Shown here: in pieces, positions 1 to 7,963 of the stretch | Numbering within the stretch: the first letter of the stretch is position 1 | How the letters are laid out: each line of letters begins with the position of its first letter | DNA from: Thermoplasmata archaeon | GTDB lineage: Archaea > Thermoplasmatota > Thermoplasmata > Thermoplasmatales > Thermoplasmataceae | Reading direction: 5' to 3' | NCBI GenBank assembly: GCA_021816385.1 | Contig: JAKAYJ010000003.1 | Location: 1 to 29,502, forward strand | DNA: 29,502 bases | Notes under the pieces: generated by a model | Database searches by the model: none | What the model was told of the DNA's origin: nothing | The model's input: only the letters and a program-made list of their open reading frames with translations | Made by a program: the position numbers and the translations under genes

Positions 1-157
1 CAGGGATGTTGGATTTGGTGTTGAAAATTACGGAACAGACCCCACTTATGAAGTAGAGATCAGCCCAGAGGACTGGAACAATGGAAAAGACCCACAAATG
101 GAGCTGGCCCTGGGCAAAATAATGGAAATGATCGAACTCAGCGAAAAGAAGAAATGA
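1..157 (+). CDS. Tricorn-like protease, C-terminal fragment (5' end outside window)
   Basis: Open from the window edge to TGA at 155-157, giving 51 residues of a C-terminus. The segment with VENYGTDPTYEVEISPEDW followed by GKDPQ and an acidic helix resembles the end of the core protease domain of tricorn and related S41 peptidases, where a 'GvePDieVeitPeDw..grDpQle.ai' pattern closes the domain. Tricorn is a large cytosolic serine protease that cuts proteasome products into short peptides, which the F1-F3 aminopeptidases then degrade. An F2/F3-type aminopeptidase lies at 15109-17490, which fits. The catalytic residues are outside the window, so a different S41-type peptidase is possible. Confidence 0.68.
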   Translation, partial: RDVGFGVENYGTDPTYEVEISPEDWNNGKDPQMELALGKIMEMIELSEKKK

Positions 158-219
158 AACATTTCATTTCTAAAATAAATTTTTCCCACTAACTAAAGTA
201 GATTAATTTTTCAGGAGTA
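158..219. terminator. Convergent intergenic spacer with T-rich stretches
   Basis: This is the short gap between the plus-strand protease tail and the minus-strand presenilin-type gene. It contains T-runs on the plus strand near 180-184 and 208-213, as expected of archaeal intrinsic termination. No gene is seen in it. Confidence 0.35.
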
Positions 220-1104
220 TCAGACTCCCCTGAGGGCCAGTGCAATTATAAATCCTATTAGAACCCCGGTGTTAAGGAATGGCAGTCCTGGAGCAGGTCT
301 TTTAATGAAGCTGAAGAGGATGAACATTGCTATTATACCTCCAAGGAGCGGTAGTATGAAAAATGAAAGGCTGGAGGTGGTTGCCCCGGAGTAGAGGAAT
401 GATGAAATTACCATGACGTTTGGAATTGCGATATCCCCGAAACCTATCATTATTGCACCTCTTTCCCTTCCCTCTTCTCGTGGTGTGTCTATATCTGCAT
501 CCTTCATGTCAAAGTTCATGTTTTCAGGCACTATGAAAAATAATGGCATGTTTGAGGATGTTGTGGCTCTTGCAATATCAAGCATGTGTTTTGTCTTGTA
601 AACTGCAATATAGTCATAGATGGCAAAAACGATCATGAGAACAATTGCTGCGTAAAGCCCAAGATCTACACCCCATATGGCTGCCAGGCCGGCTGCCGTG
701 AGGATTCCTGCAATATTTATAACAATCCAGTTCTGCCTGAAAAGGAGCAGGTAGAGGAAGAGTACAGGTGTTCCGAAACTAAGGAAATAATATTCAGGGT
801 ACGTGATTGGAAGAAGTGCATAAAGAAGACTTGATACTATATAAATCACAAAAACCATGGACAGGACAAAAATGATCCTGAGTATTCCAAGCCTCTTCTT
901 TTTTGAGATATAGAGAATCACGACTGACATCAGTATAACTGCAACTATGAAATATATCACGTATCCAAATCCTGCAGAGGTGTTCTGGCTTGGGTTCGTA
1001 GGACTGACGCTCTCCAGCTCAAGTGCCATCACGAGGCCGATCAGAGATGCCACCAGAAACAATACTGCTGTACCGATTTCTGTTGCTATTCTCCTGTTAA
1101 GCAT
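220..1104 (-). CDS. Presenilin/signal-peptide-peptidase-family intramembrane aspartyl protease
   Basis: A 294-aa polytopic membrane protein with about nine hydrophobic segments. The two catalytic motifs of GxGD aspartyl proteases are visible: YD at residues 163-164 (context AIYDYIAVYKTKHM) and GFGD at 221-224, in adjacent predicted membrane helices. The segment PGLPFLNTG (272-280) sits where the family has its PAL motif. Members cleave peptide bonds inside membranes; natural substrates in archaea are mostly unknown. The ATG at 1104 lies inside the last codons of topA (8-base overlap), so the two are almost certainly cotranscribed and translationally coupled. The link to topA is probably operon economy rather than shared function. 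Family assignment is solid; substrate cannot be inferred. Confidence 0.88.
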   Translation of the reverse strand: MLNRRIATEIGTAVLFLVASLIGLVMALELESVSPTNPSQNTSAGFGYVIYFIVAVILMSVVILYISKKKRLGILRIIFVLSMVFVIYIVSSLLYALLPITYPEYYFLSFGTPVLFLYLLLFRQNWIVINIAGILTAAGLAAIWGVDLGLYAAIVLMIVFAIYDYIAVYKTKHMLDIARATTSSNMPLFFIVPENMNFDMKDADIDTPREEGRERGAIMIGFGDIAIPNVMVISSFLYSGATTSSLSFFILPLLGGIIAMFILFSFIKRPAPGLPFLNTGVLIGFIIALALRGV

Positions 1105-3496
1105 TTTTTACACTCTTCCTGACTCTTTTTGTTTTAGTTGCACCTGAAGCTGGTCTTTTTGTACTCTTCTTCTGGATCGATGGTTTCTTCACTGCAGTAC
1201 TTTTCACTTTTTCCATATCTGATTTTGGCTTTTTATTACTTTCGCATGATATGTTCGGACACATTTCCCTGAATCCGCTTCCGAAAGAAACAGCTATTAT
1301 TGGTGCGTGACAGTATTCACATATCTTTCCTGTCATCTTAATTTCACCCTTCTGCGGGAGCGCATATGTCTGCCTGCACTTTGGAAAGTTTGAGCATCCA
1401 AGAAATCTCTTCCCGTATTTTGATTGCCTGATTATCATGTGCCCGCCATCAAGAGGACAGAGACCGATGTCTTTCTTTTCCGTGTTGAACTTGCATGAAG
1501 GATCAATGCATAATTTTTCCGGTGATTGACCTCTTCTTATCACAGTTATTACAGGTTTTCCACATACCTCACAGTTCTCTTCAGAAGGCTTGATCAATCC
1601 CCTAATCTTATGATAATAGTCAATACAGTTTTCCCTCTCACACCTGAACCTTATTGTGTCCCTGATCTTTATGGCCTGTATCTTAGTTCCATCAATATTG
1701 CATGTGCCGACCACTGTTCCTGTTTCAAGCGCACCCCTTATTATTTTCGCTATGGAATCCTTATTATTTTCCAGTTCCTCCAATACACTTGAAAGCATGT
1801 TCCTGGATGTTGAAACGACTGAATCCTTTGTTTTCTCCCCCGCAGCAATGTTGTTCATGAACGATTCTAGCTCTGCAGTCATATCAGGCTCAGCTATCTT
1901 TGAATCCACTGTTGTAACTCCCACTATGAGAGATGAGCCAAGGGCTGTTGGCCTGACAGGGTTACCTTCAATGAACCCCCTGCTCTGAAGCTTATCTATA
2001 ATATCATGCCTCGTACTCTTCGTTCCAAGATTGAGGTTTTCCATCTCCTTGATGAGCGAGGCCATATCAAATCTTGATGGTGGCTTTGTTTCACCTTCTT
2101 CATTTCTCCAGTTTTCAGCCTTTACTTTCTCGTCTTTCTCAAGATCGGGGTGAAAGATGTCCTTGAATTTTCTATATGTATATATTGACAGCCATCCAGG
2201 ATCAACCACCCTCGTTCCGTTTGTCTTGAAATCATAACTGTCAATAGCTATCTTTGATGACTTTACCTCCCTTGTACCTTCCCTGTAAAGTGTGGCCAGA
2301 AATCTCCTTGCTATGAGTTCATAGACCTTGGCTTCATCTGCTCTCAGGCTCCCACTCTTTGGAACCTCTGTTGGATAGATTGGTGGATGATCTGTTGCCT
2401 CCATCCTGCCCCTTGATGGGATTATTTTCTCCTGGGAAAGAACCATTTCAGCCTCTTTCTTCCATTCGCTATTTTTCAGCTTCTCAACAACGGCCTTGAG
2501 GTTTATGCTTCTCTGATATACCGTGTTGTCTGTTCTCGGATAGCTAATGAATCCCTTCACATATAGTGATTCGGCGATCTTCATTGCTCTTGACGGCATG
2601 ACTCCTATTCTCGAAGCCTCTCTCATGAACTCAGTTGTATTGAAAGGTGCAGGCTTGTATATCCTCTCCATTCCTTTTTCGAACTCCTTTACAATTCCAT
2701 CCTTTCCGATGATGTTATCAAGGATTTCCTTTGCCCTTTTCTCATCCTTTATTCTTCCTTCCTCGTAAACACCGGTAAAAACATCATCCTTGAGAAAATC
2801 AACCTTGACCTCCCAGAACTTTTCCGGGATGAAGTTTTCTATCTCTCTTTCCCTCTTAACGATCAGTCCAAGAGTGGGTGTCTGCACCCTTCCTATGGAT
2901 AGAAAATTCTTTCCCAGCCTGTTCGTTATGAGTGAGAAAAACCTTGTAAGTACTGCTCCCCAGTAAAGATCGATCTCTTCCCTTGCAGCAGCTGAATCTG
3001 AAAGGTTATAATCCACATCTATGAAGTTTGCAAAAGCGTCCTTGATTTCCTTGCCTGTCAGGGCACTGAACTTTGCCCTTTTAATTTCTCCGTTGAAAGA
3101 TTTGTCCTTCTTGACAATATCCAGTGCTTCTGTACCGATGAGTTCCCCTTCCCTATCATAATCTGTAGCAATTATGACTCTTTTGACGCCCACTGAAAGT
3201 GTTTTTAGACTCTCATAGGCAGTCTTGTTCTTTACATTATGAATCACGTTAGATGAAATGAGTTCTTTCAGGTTTTCCAGTTTCCAGTCCTTGAGTGTTT
3301 TTGGAAAATCAATTTCGACAATGTGCCCACTCAGAGGGACTAGATAGAATCCACCAACGTCATTCTCATATTCTATGTAACTCAGGCCCTTGGATCTTTT
3401 CTGTTTTGATTTACCATCGGATAGAAAATAGGCAATTCTTCTTCCTGCATCAGCTTTCTCTGAAATTATTAATGTATCTGGCAATAGATATCCCAA
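1097..3496 (-). CDS. topA: DNA topoisomerase I (type IA)
   Basis: 799 aa. The Toprim domain is N-terminal, with the catalytic Glu in IISEKADAG (E13) and the acidic metal motif TDYDREGE (111-118). SIGRVQTPTLG (200-210) and the active-site tyrosine in FISYPRTDN (Y319) are intact. The C-terminal part carries Cys clusters of the topoisomerase zinc-finger type (CERENC, CEVCG, CPLDGG...CSNFPKC, CEYC...CPNISC), followed by a Lys/Arg-rich tail of about 45 residues that probably adds DNA affinity. The enzyme relaxes negative supercoils by single-strand passage. The start is TTG: it is the first start-type codon in frame, and an AT-rich TATA-like stretch lies about 25 bases upstream, pointing to a leaderless mRNA. 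It is followed by the overlapping presenilin-type gene. Confidence 0.95.
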   Translation of the reverse strand: MGYLLPDTLIISEKADAGRRIAYFLSDGKSKQKRSKGLSYIEYENDVGGFYLVPLSGHIVEIDFPKTLKDWKLENLKELISSNVIHNVKNKTAYESLKTLSVGVKRVIIATDYDREGELIGTEALDIVKKDKSFNGEIKRAKFSALTGKEIKDAFANFIDVDYNLSDSAAAREEIDLYWGAVLTRFFSLITNRLGKNFLSIGRVQTPTLGLIVKREREIENFIPEKFWEVKVDFLKDDVFTGVYEEGRIKDEKRAKEILDNIIGKDGIVKEFEKGMERIYKPAPFNTTEFMREASRIGVMPSRAMKIAESLYVKGFISYPRTDNTVYQRSINLKAVVEKLKNSEWKKEAEMVLSQEKIIPSRGRMEATDHPPIYPTEVPKSGSLRADEAKVYELIARRFLATLYREGTREVKSSKIAIDSYDFKTNGTRVVDPGWLSIYTYRKFKDIFHPDLEKDEKVKAENWRNEEGETKPPSRFDMASLIKEMENLNLGTKSTRHDIIDKLQSRGFIEGNPVRPTALGSSLIVGVTTVDSKIAEPDMTAELESFMNNIAAGEKTKDSVVSTSRNMLSSVLEELENNKDSIAKIIRGALETGTVVGTCNIDGTKIQAIKIRDTIRFRCERENCIDYYHKIRGLIKPSEENCEVCGKPVITVIRRGQSPEKLCIDPSCKFNTEKKDIGLCPLDGGHMIIRQSKYGKRFLGCSNFPKCRQTYALPQKGEIKMTGKICEYCHAPIIAVSFGSGFREMCPNISCESNKKPKSDMEKVKSTAVKKPSIQKKSTKRPASGATKTKRVRKSVKNA

Positions 3497-3579
3497 TGTA
3501 TTTTTATGATATATAATATTTTTTATTCAATCCTCTTATTTTAGGAAACATTTAAAATTAGATTGAAATATGATGACTC
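3497..3579. promoter_or_regulatory. Divergent promoter region topA / gnaD
   Basis: 83 bases between two divergent starts. On the minus strand an AT-rich TATATAT-like element lies roughly 20-27 bases before the TTG of topA. On the plus strand ATTTAAAATT at about 3549-3558 lies 25-30 bases before the ATG of the dehydratase. Both spacings fit leaderless archaeal transcripts. Confidence 0.5.
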
Positions 3580-4788
3580 ATGGCAGGAAAGATAAAAGAG
3601 ATAGAAATATACAATGTAAGCGAGAAAACATCTGAAAAATCATCACCATGGAGTTCTACCATGATCATTGTCAAGGTAACAACGAGTGACGGCATAGTTG
3701 GATACGGAGAGGCACCAACAACCCTGATGACACTTCCAGTGAAGGAAAGTGCTGAGGAAGTGAAAAGGGTTTTCCTGAATAAGGATGTAAATGAAATCTA
3801 CAAAAACACAATGGAGTTTTACAAGCATTCATTCTATCTTTCAAGGTCCATGGAAGCTACATCAGCCCTGAGTGCTGTGGAAATGGCATGCTGGGATATA
3901 GTTGGGAAAAGCTGCAAGGAACCCGTTTACAATCTTCTCGGAGGCAAGATGAGGGATAGTGTCAGGGCTTACAGCAATGGCTGGTATTCCGATTGTGTCA
4001 CCGCTGATGACTTCGTAGACAAGGCAAAGGAGATAAGGAAGAAGGGTTTTGATGCCGTAAAGTTCGATCCCTTTGGAAATAATTATGATACAATTAACAA
4101 GAAAGGACTGGAAAGCGCAGAGAACATTGTTTCAGGTCTAAGGGAATCATTTGGGGACTCCATGGACCTGCTAATAGAATTTCATGGAAGATTCTCCATG
4201 GAAGCTGCAAAAAAGGCCACACAGATCCTTGAGCCATACGACTGCTTCTTCTTTGAGGAACCCCTTCATCCTGAACTTGAAATGAGGCTTCCTGAGCTGA
4301 GAAGTACTGTGAATACGCCAATAGCACTTGGAGAAAGAGTTCTTAATGCAAGGGATTTCATGAGGAATATTGTTGAAGGCAAGGTGGATATAATCCAGCC
4401 AGATGTAACGAACTCAAGAGGAATTCTTGAATCCTTCAAGATTGCCACAATTGCTGATGCATGGGGAATTCCAGTGGCATATCACAATGCCTTTGGACCA
4501 GTCCAGACTGCAGCCACCCTTAACCTTGATACAACAATTAATAATTTCATCATACAGGAGAGTTTTGAGGAATCCTGGCCAGACTGGAAGAAAAAGCTGC
4601 TTAAAAGCGGATATAAGCTGGAAAACGGTCATTTCAAGCTATCTGGGAAACCAGGTCTTGGAATTGAGATGGATGAAAAGTCTTTAAAGGATCATATGGT
4701 TAATGGAATGGAACCGTTTGATCCAGAATCACCCCCATGGGTAGTGTCTGGTACATACGTAGGGGAGGGAACCGATGGAAAGCAATGA
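3580..4788 (+). CDS. gnaD: D-gluconate/D-galactonate dehydratase (enolase superfamily)
   Basis: 402 aa. It converts aldonates to 2-keto-3-deoxy acids in the non-phosphorylative Entner-Doudoroff route. It resembles the Sulfolobus gluconate dehydratase along its length: GYGEAPTTL near 41, YSNGWYSDCVT (131-141), general base region VKFDPFGNNYD (160-170), metal ligands in LIEFHGRF (E200), FFEEP (225-228) and LGER (E252), IQPDVTN (272-278), and the His in YHNAFGPVQ (H302). Length and the C-terminal PPWVVSGTY ending are typical. The mRNA is probably leaderless. Its last 14 bases overlap the next gene. Substrate range (gluconate, galactonate or both) cannot be read from sequence. Confidence 0.92.
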   Translation: MAGKIKEIEIYNVSEKTSEKSSPWSSTMIIVKVTTSDGIVGYGEAPTTLMTLPVKESAEEVKRVFLNKDVNEIYKNTMEFYKHSFYLSRSMEATSALSAVEMACWDIVGKSCKEPVYNLLGGKMRDSVRAYSNGWYSDCVTADDFVDKAKEIRKKGFDAVKFDPFGNNYDTINKKGLESAENIVSGLRESFGDSMDLLIEFHGRFSMEAAKKATQILEPYDCFFFEEPLHPELEMRLPELRSTVNTPIALGERVLNARDFMRNIVEGKVDIIQPDVTNSRGILESFKIATIADAWGIPVAYHNAFGPVQTAATLNLDTTINNFIIQESFEESWPDWKKKLLKSGYKLENGHFKLSGKPGLGIEMDEKSLKDHMVNGMEPFDPESPPWVVSGTYVGEGTDGKQ

Positions 4789-5728
4789 GATTGGAATTAA
4801 GATAGCCGAACTGCAACAGGTCAAGGAAAACCTGGAAAAAACCATTAAGATGGCAGAAGAGAAGAAGAGGGAAATAGAAAACATGCTCCAGGGTCTGGTG
4901 AAGATAGACTCTGCTTCTGTGCCACAGGTAAAGGTGGAAGAGGCGAAGAAAGTGCTTGTGGATCTGAAAGAGCCAATGGTACCCAGAAAAAACCAGAAAA
5001 TTTCAACAGGTATTTCCAAGATAGATGAATTGCTTCTAGGTGGTTTACCCATGCCGTCGAACGTTGTTCTGTTTGGTGCGCCATTCACCTCGAAGGATAT
5101 ACTTGCAACTAATTTCATGGCTAATTCTATCAAGGAAAACGTTCCAGTGGTAATAATCACAGCAGATAAAGATCTTAACCAGGTAAAATATGAAATAGCA
5201 CAGACGCTCAGTGTAGAACCGGAAGTTGTTGACGGTTTCGAAGATGATGGGATGATTAGGTTTGTTGACCTTTATTCAAAATCGATCCAGTCCCAGAGCC
5301 CGTCAAAAAGAGCGGTTGTTATAGATAACATATCTAACCTCAGCGTTCTTTTGAAATCTGTGGAGACCATTGAACAGGAATTGCTCAGGACCTATCCTTT
5401 TTACAGGCTTGTATTCATTTCTCTTACAGCCTTCGTTCCGCAGTTTGACGAGAAGGTTTTCATGAAATTCACGCAGCAGTTCACACAGAAGAGGAAGGCA
5501 AACAGGTGCACAGCACTGTATATGCTTGAAGATGGACTCTTTGATCAGAAGGTTTTTGAAACAATCAGCTACATAATGGATGGCACCATAGAATTCAAGA
5601 TAGTGAATGCAAAACAGTATGTAAAAGTGGTCGGTTTATCAAATGCAAGAACAAGAGAATGGGTTGAAGTCTACAACAGGGGAGAAACCTTTGATCTTGG
5701 ATCCTTCTCACTGGAAAGAGTGAGATAA
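4775..5728 (+). CDS. KaiC/RadA-like (RAD55-type) ATPase-fold protein with degenerate P-loop
   Basis: 317 aa. Residues 7-40 are a charged predicted coiled coil. From about residue 75 a RecA/KaiC-type core begins (ISTGISKIDELLLGGLP), but the Walker A loop reads GAPFTSKD (101-108): the lysine stays while the second and third glycines and the final Ser/Thr are gone. A Walker B-like strand AVVIDNIS follows at 180-187. ATP binding is therefore doubtful. The protein could be a structural or regulatory paralogue of KaiC-like signalling ATPases. The start is supported by a GGGGAGGGA ribosome site 4-13 bases before the ATG, inside the dehydratase gene, so translation is coupled. The link to sugar-acid metabolism is unexplained and function is unknown. 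Confidence 0.75.
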   Translation: MESNEIGIKIAELQQVKENLEKTIKMAEEKKREIENMLQGLVKIDSASVPQVKVEEAKKVLVDLKEPMVPRKNQKISTGISKIDELLLGGLPMPSNVVLFGAPFTSKDILATNFMANSIKENVPVVIITADKDLNQVKYEIAQTLSVEPEVVDGFEDDGMIRFVDLYSKSIQSQSPSKRAVVIDNISNLSVLLKSVETIEQELLRTYPFYRLVFISLTAFVPQFDEKVFMKFTQQFTQKRKANRCTALYMLEDGLFDQKVFETISYIMDGTIEFKIVNAKQYVKVVGLSNARTREWVEVYNRGETFDLGSFSLERVR

Positions 5729-5769
5729 ACCAAATTTTTGTCCACTCACCTTAGTTTCAGATTAATTTT

Positions 5770-5831
5770 AACCGCTCAGTCTGCCTGTCATTCATCACAA
5801 ATCAGTCAAGGCTGAATTCATCACAGCGGTT
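5770..5831 (-). ncRNA. C/D box sRNA guiding rRNA 2'-O-methylation
   Basis: Read on the minus strand, the 62 nt contain in order: AACCGC(U), C box GUGAUGA, 12-nt guide AUUCAGCCUUGA, D' box CUGA, a 3-nt linker, C' box GUGAUGA, 12-nt guide AUGACAGGCAGA, D box CUGA, and GCGGUU. The ends pair as a 6-bp terminal stem. All four boxes match consensus exactly and both guide spacers are 12 nt, the archaeal standard for the symmetric L7Ae/Nop5/fibrillarin particle. The first guide is complementary over 10 contiguous bases to CAAGGCUGAA, a conserved archaeal 16S rRNA segment just before position 907 (E. coli numbering, from memory). The second guide's target was not recognised. A TATA-like TTAAGAAAA lies about 20-28 bases upstream of the 5' end on the minus strand. 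Confidence 0.9.
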
Positions 5832-5835
5832 GTAT

Positions 5836-5850
5836 AGGTATTGGATACCT
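5836..5850. repeat. Perfect inverted repeat next to the sRNA 5' end
   Basis: AGGTAT-TGG-ATACCT is a 6-bp perfect inverted repeat with a 3-base spacer. On the minus strand it lies between the putative TATA element and the 5' end of the C/D sRNA, so it could be an operator. On the plus strand it is followed by a short T-run and could act as a hairpin. No evidence decides between these. Confidence 0.4.
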
Positions 5851-5976
5851 TTTCTTAAGTGTTCGCTGTCCTGGTTCCAGATAATACAAGTTCGTGAAAG
5901 TAAAATAGATGACTAAAAGATGGACATATTATTTCTGCTCACCATATGTTAAAATATTTCCCACGCATCAATATCT

Positions 5977-7266
5977 ATGGATAAATTTTTCAAGGATGCG
6001 TTGGAAATCAGGGAACTTGCAAAGGAACATAATAAACTGTTTGAAGAAAGCGTTCCCCTGATCGCCTCAGAAAATGTGATGAGTCCGCTTGCAATGGAGA
6101 TGCTTCTCACTGACTTTGGTCACAGGTATGCAGAAGGGTTGCCTCACCAGAGATACTACCAGGGAAACTTCTTTGTAGATCAGCTTGAAGATAAGGTTAT
6201 AGAACTGGGAAAGAAGCTGTATAATGCACCACAGTTTGATCCCAGGCCAGTATCTGGAACAAATGCTAATATGGGAGTTATTTTTGGGCTTACAAAACCC
6301 ATGGAGAAGATCTGTGCCCCAGATCTTTCAGGTGGTGGCCATATAAGTGCTGCAAAATTCGGCGCACTTGGATTCAGGGGTCTTGATATCGTGAATTACC
6401 CATATGATGAGGAAACAATGACTATTGATGTTGACGGTGCAAGAAAAACAATTCTTGAGACAAAGCCAAATTTGTGTTTATTCGGGCAATCTGTATTCTT
6501 ATTCCCTGCACCGCTGAAGGAACTGAGAGACACCTTTCAGGAAGTTGGCTGCAAGGTGTGGTATGATGGTGCCCACGTAGCAGGACTAATAGCAGGAAAG
6601 AAGTTCCAGGATCCCCTGAGAGAAGGGGCTGATGTCATAACTGGTTCTACTCACAAAACCCTTCCTGGGCCTCAGCATGGCATGGTAATTGGGAATACTG
6701 ATGACAGGACATGGAAAAAGGTTCAGAAGGGAGTATTCCCTGGAGTCCTGAGCAATCATCATCTTAATACAATGGCAGCTCTCGGTATAACACTCGCAGA
6801 AATGTTGGATTATGGAGAAGCATATGCACAGAAGATAATAGATAATGCAAGAACTCTTGCAGAGGAGCTTCACGCGCTTGGTATGGATGTCCTGGCAGAG
6901 AAAAGAGGTTTTACAAGATCACACACACTGGTGGCTGATGTTAGAAAATTCGGAGGGGGGAAGGAAGTTGCTGAAAAGCTTGAAAGATGTAACATCATAC
7001 TAAACAAGAACCTCATTCCTGTTGATAAAAATAGAAATTCACAGGATCCAAGTGGCATAAGAATTGGAACTCAGGAGATCACAAGAATAGGATTTGAAAA
7101 GAATGATGTTAAAGCCCTTGCAGAAATTATGATGAAGATCCTCAATAACAATCTCAGTGAAGAAAAAGCAAAAGAAGAGGTCATGAATTTGAAATCCGGG
7201 TTTAAAGAAGTTAAATTCTGTTATGGAAAGGCAAATCCATATGAATATATAGAATTATTCAAATAA
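5977..7266 (+). CDS. glyA: Serine (glycine) hydroxymethyltransferase
   Basis: 429 aa, a PLP-dependent fold-type I enzyme exchanging serine for glycine plus a methylene-pterin. Signature stretches: ENVMSP near 32, HRYAEGLP (49-56), the WYDGAHVAGL strand with D197 and H200, and the PLP-lysine motif GSTHKTLPGPQHG with K227. Length is normal for archaeal enzymes. The C1 carrier (folate or a modified pterin) cannot be read from the sequence. A TTAAAATATT element about 28 bases before the ATG suggests a leaderless transcript. It stands first in a same-strand one-carbon block with pdxT, which supplies its cofactor pathway, and gcvT. Confidence 0.95.
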   Translation: MDKFFKDALEIRELAKEHNKLFEESVPLIASENVMSPLAMEMLLTDFGHRYAEGLPHQRYYQGNFFVDQLEDKVIELGKKLYNAPQFDPRPVSGTNANMGVIFGLTKPMEKICAPDLSGGGHISAAKFGALGFRGLDIVNYPYDEETMTIDVDGARKTILETKPNLCLFGQSVFLFPAPLKELRDTFQEVGCKVWYDGAHVAGLIAGKKFQDPLREGADVITGSTHKTLPGPQHGMVIGNTDDRTWKKVQKGVFPGVLSNHHLNTMAALGITLAEMLDYGEAYAQKIIDNARTLAEELHALGMDVLAEKRGFTRSHTLVADVRKFGGGKEVAEKLERCNIILNKNLIPVDKNRNSQDPSGIRIGTQEITRIGFEKNDVKALAEIMMKILNNNLSEEKAKEEVMNLKSGFKEVKFCYGKANPYEYIELFK

Positions 7267-7339
7267 TTTTTTCATTTAACCATACATAAATCAATCAAGT
7301 GTTTCATAACTATTTTTAACCTATTCAAAATGCTGTTGT
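7267..7339 (+). promoter_or_regulatory. T-run after glyA and promoter of pdxT-gcvT
   Basis: A run of six T begins right after the glyA stop (7267-7272). TATTTTTAACC near 7309-7319 is a TATA-like element about 26 bases before the GTG of pdxT. pdxT-gcvT thus appears to have its own promoter and a leaderless start. Confidence 0.4.
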
Positions 7340-7963
7340 GTGAAGATTGGTGTAATTGGGTTCCAGGGTGATGTGGAAGAGCATATCAATATCCTGAAGA
7401 GGCTCCATGATAAGGGAGAAGATATAGAACCAGTAAGGGTGAAGAATAAAGATCAGTTAAGGGAAGTTTCCGCCATAATAATACCAGGAGGAGAAAGTAC
7501 AACTATTTATAAGCTCATAAAAGAGTATGGAATTTATGAAGATATAATAAGTTCTGTGAAGGGAGGGAAACCATTAATGGGTACCTGTGCTGGTATCATT
7601 CTGGCGTCAGCAAAAACCAATGATACAAGAGTTGAAGGAATGGGTTTGCTTGATGTTGAGATAGAAAGGAATGCCTACGGAAGGCAGGGAGAATCTTTCA
7701 TTGATTATGTTGAAATTAAAGATGTTGGGAATTACATGGCTGTTTTTATAAGAGCCCCAATTATTAAATCAGTTAACCATGGTGATATAATGGCATACCA
7801 GGCTGGAAAACCAGTAATGGTAAAAGATGGAAATGTCCTAGGACTCACGTTTCATCCAGAATTAACAGATGATACGAGGATACATGAATATTTTATAAAG
7901 ATGATAGGGGGAGAGGGGGGTATTTCCAATGGAACAAATGAAGAGAGGGTGACTGTAAAATGA
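7340..7963 (+). CDS. pdxT: Pyridoxal 5'-phosphate synthase, glutaminase subunit
   Basis: 207 aa class-I glutamine amidotransferase. It releases ammonia from glutamine for the PdxS synthase to build PLP. Catalytic triad: C83 in GTCAGIILAS, with H172 and E174 in FHPELT; the family motif GGEST is at 50-54. The GTG start is chosen because the protein then begins MKIGVIGFQGDVEEH as in the family, and a TATA-like element sits at the right distance. The partner pdxS is not in this window. Its stop overlaps the start of gcvT by 4 bases (ATGA), so the two are translationally coupled. Both flanking enzymes are linked to PLP or one-carbon chemistry. Confidence 0.94.
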   Translation: MKIGVIGFQGDVEEHINILKRLHDKGEDIEPVRVKNKDQLREVSAIIIPGGESTTIYKLIKEYGIYEDIISSVKGGKPLMGTCAGIILASAKTNDTRVEGMGLLDVEIERNAYGRQGESFIDYVEIKDVGNYMAVFIRAPIIKSVNHGDIMAYQAGKPVMVKDGNVLGLTFHPELTDDTRIHEYFIKMIGGEGGISNGTNEERVTVK

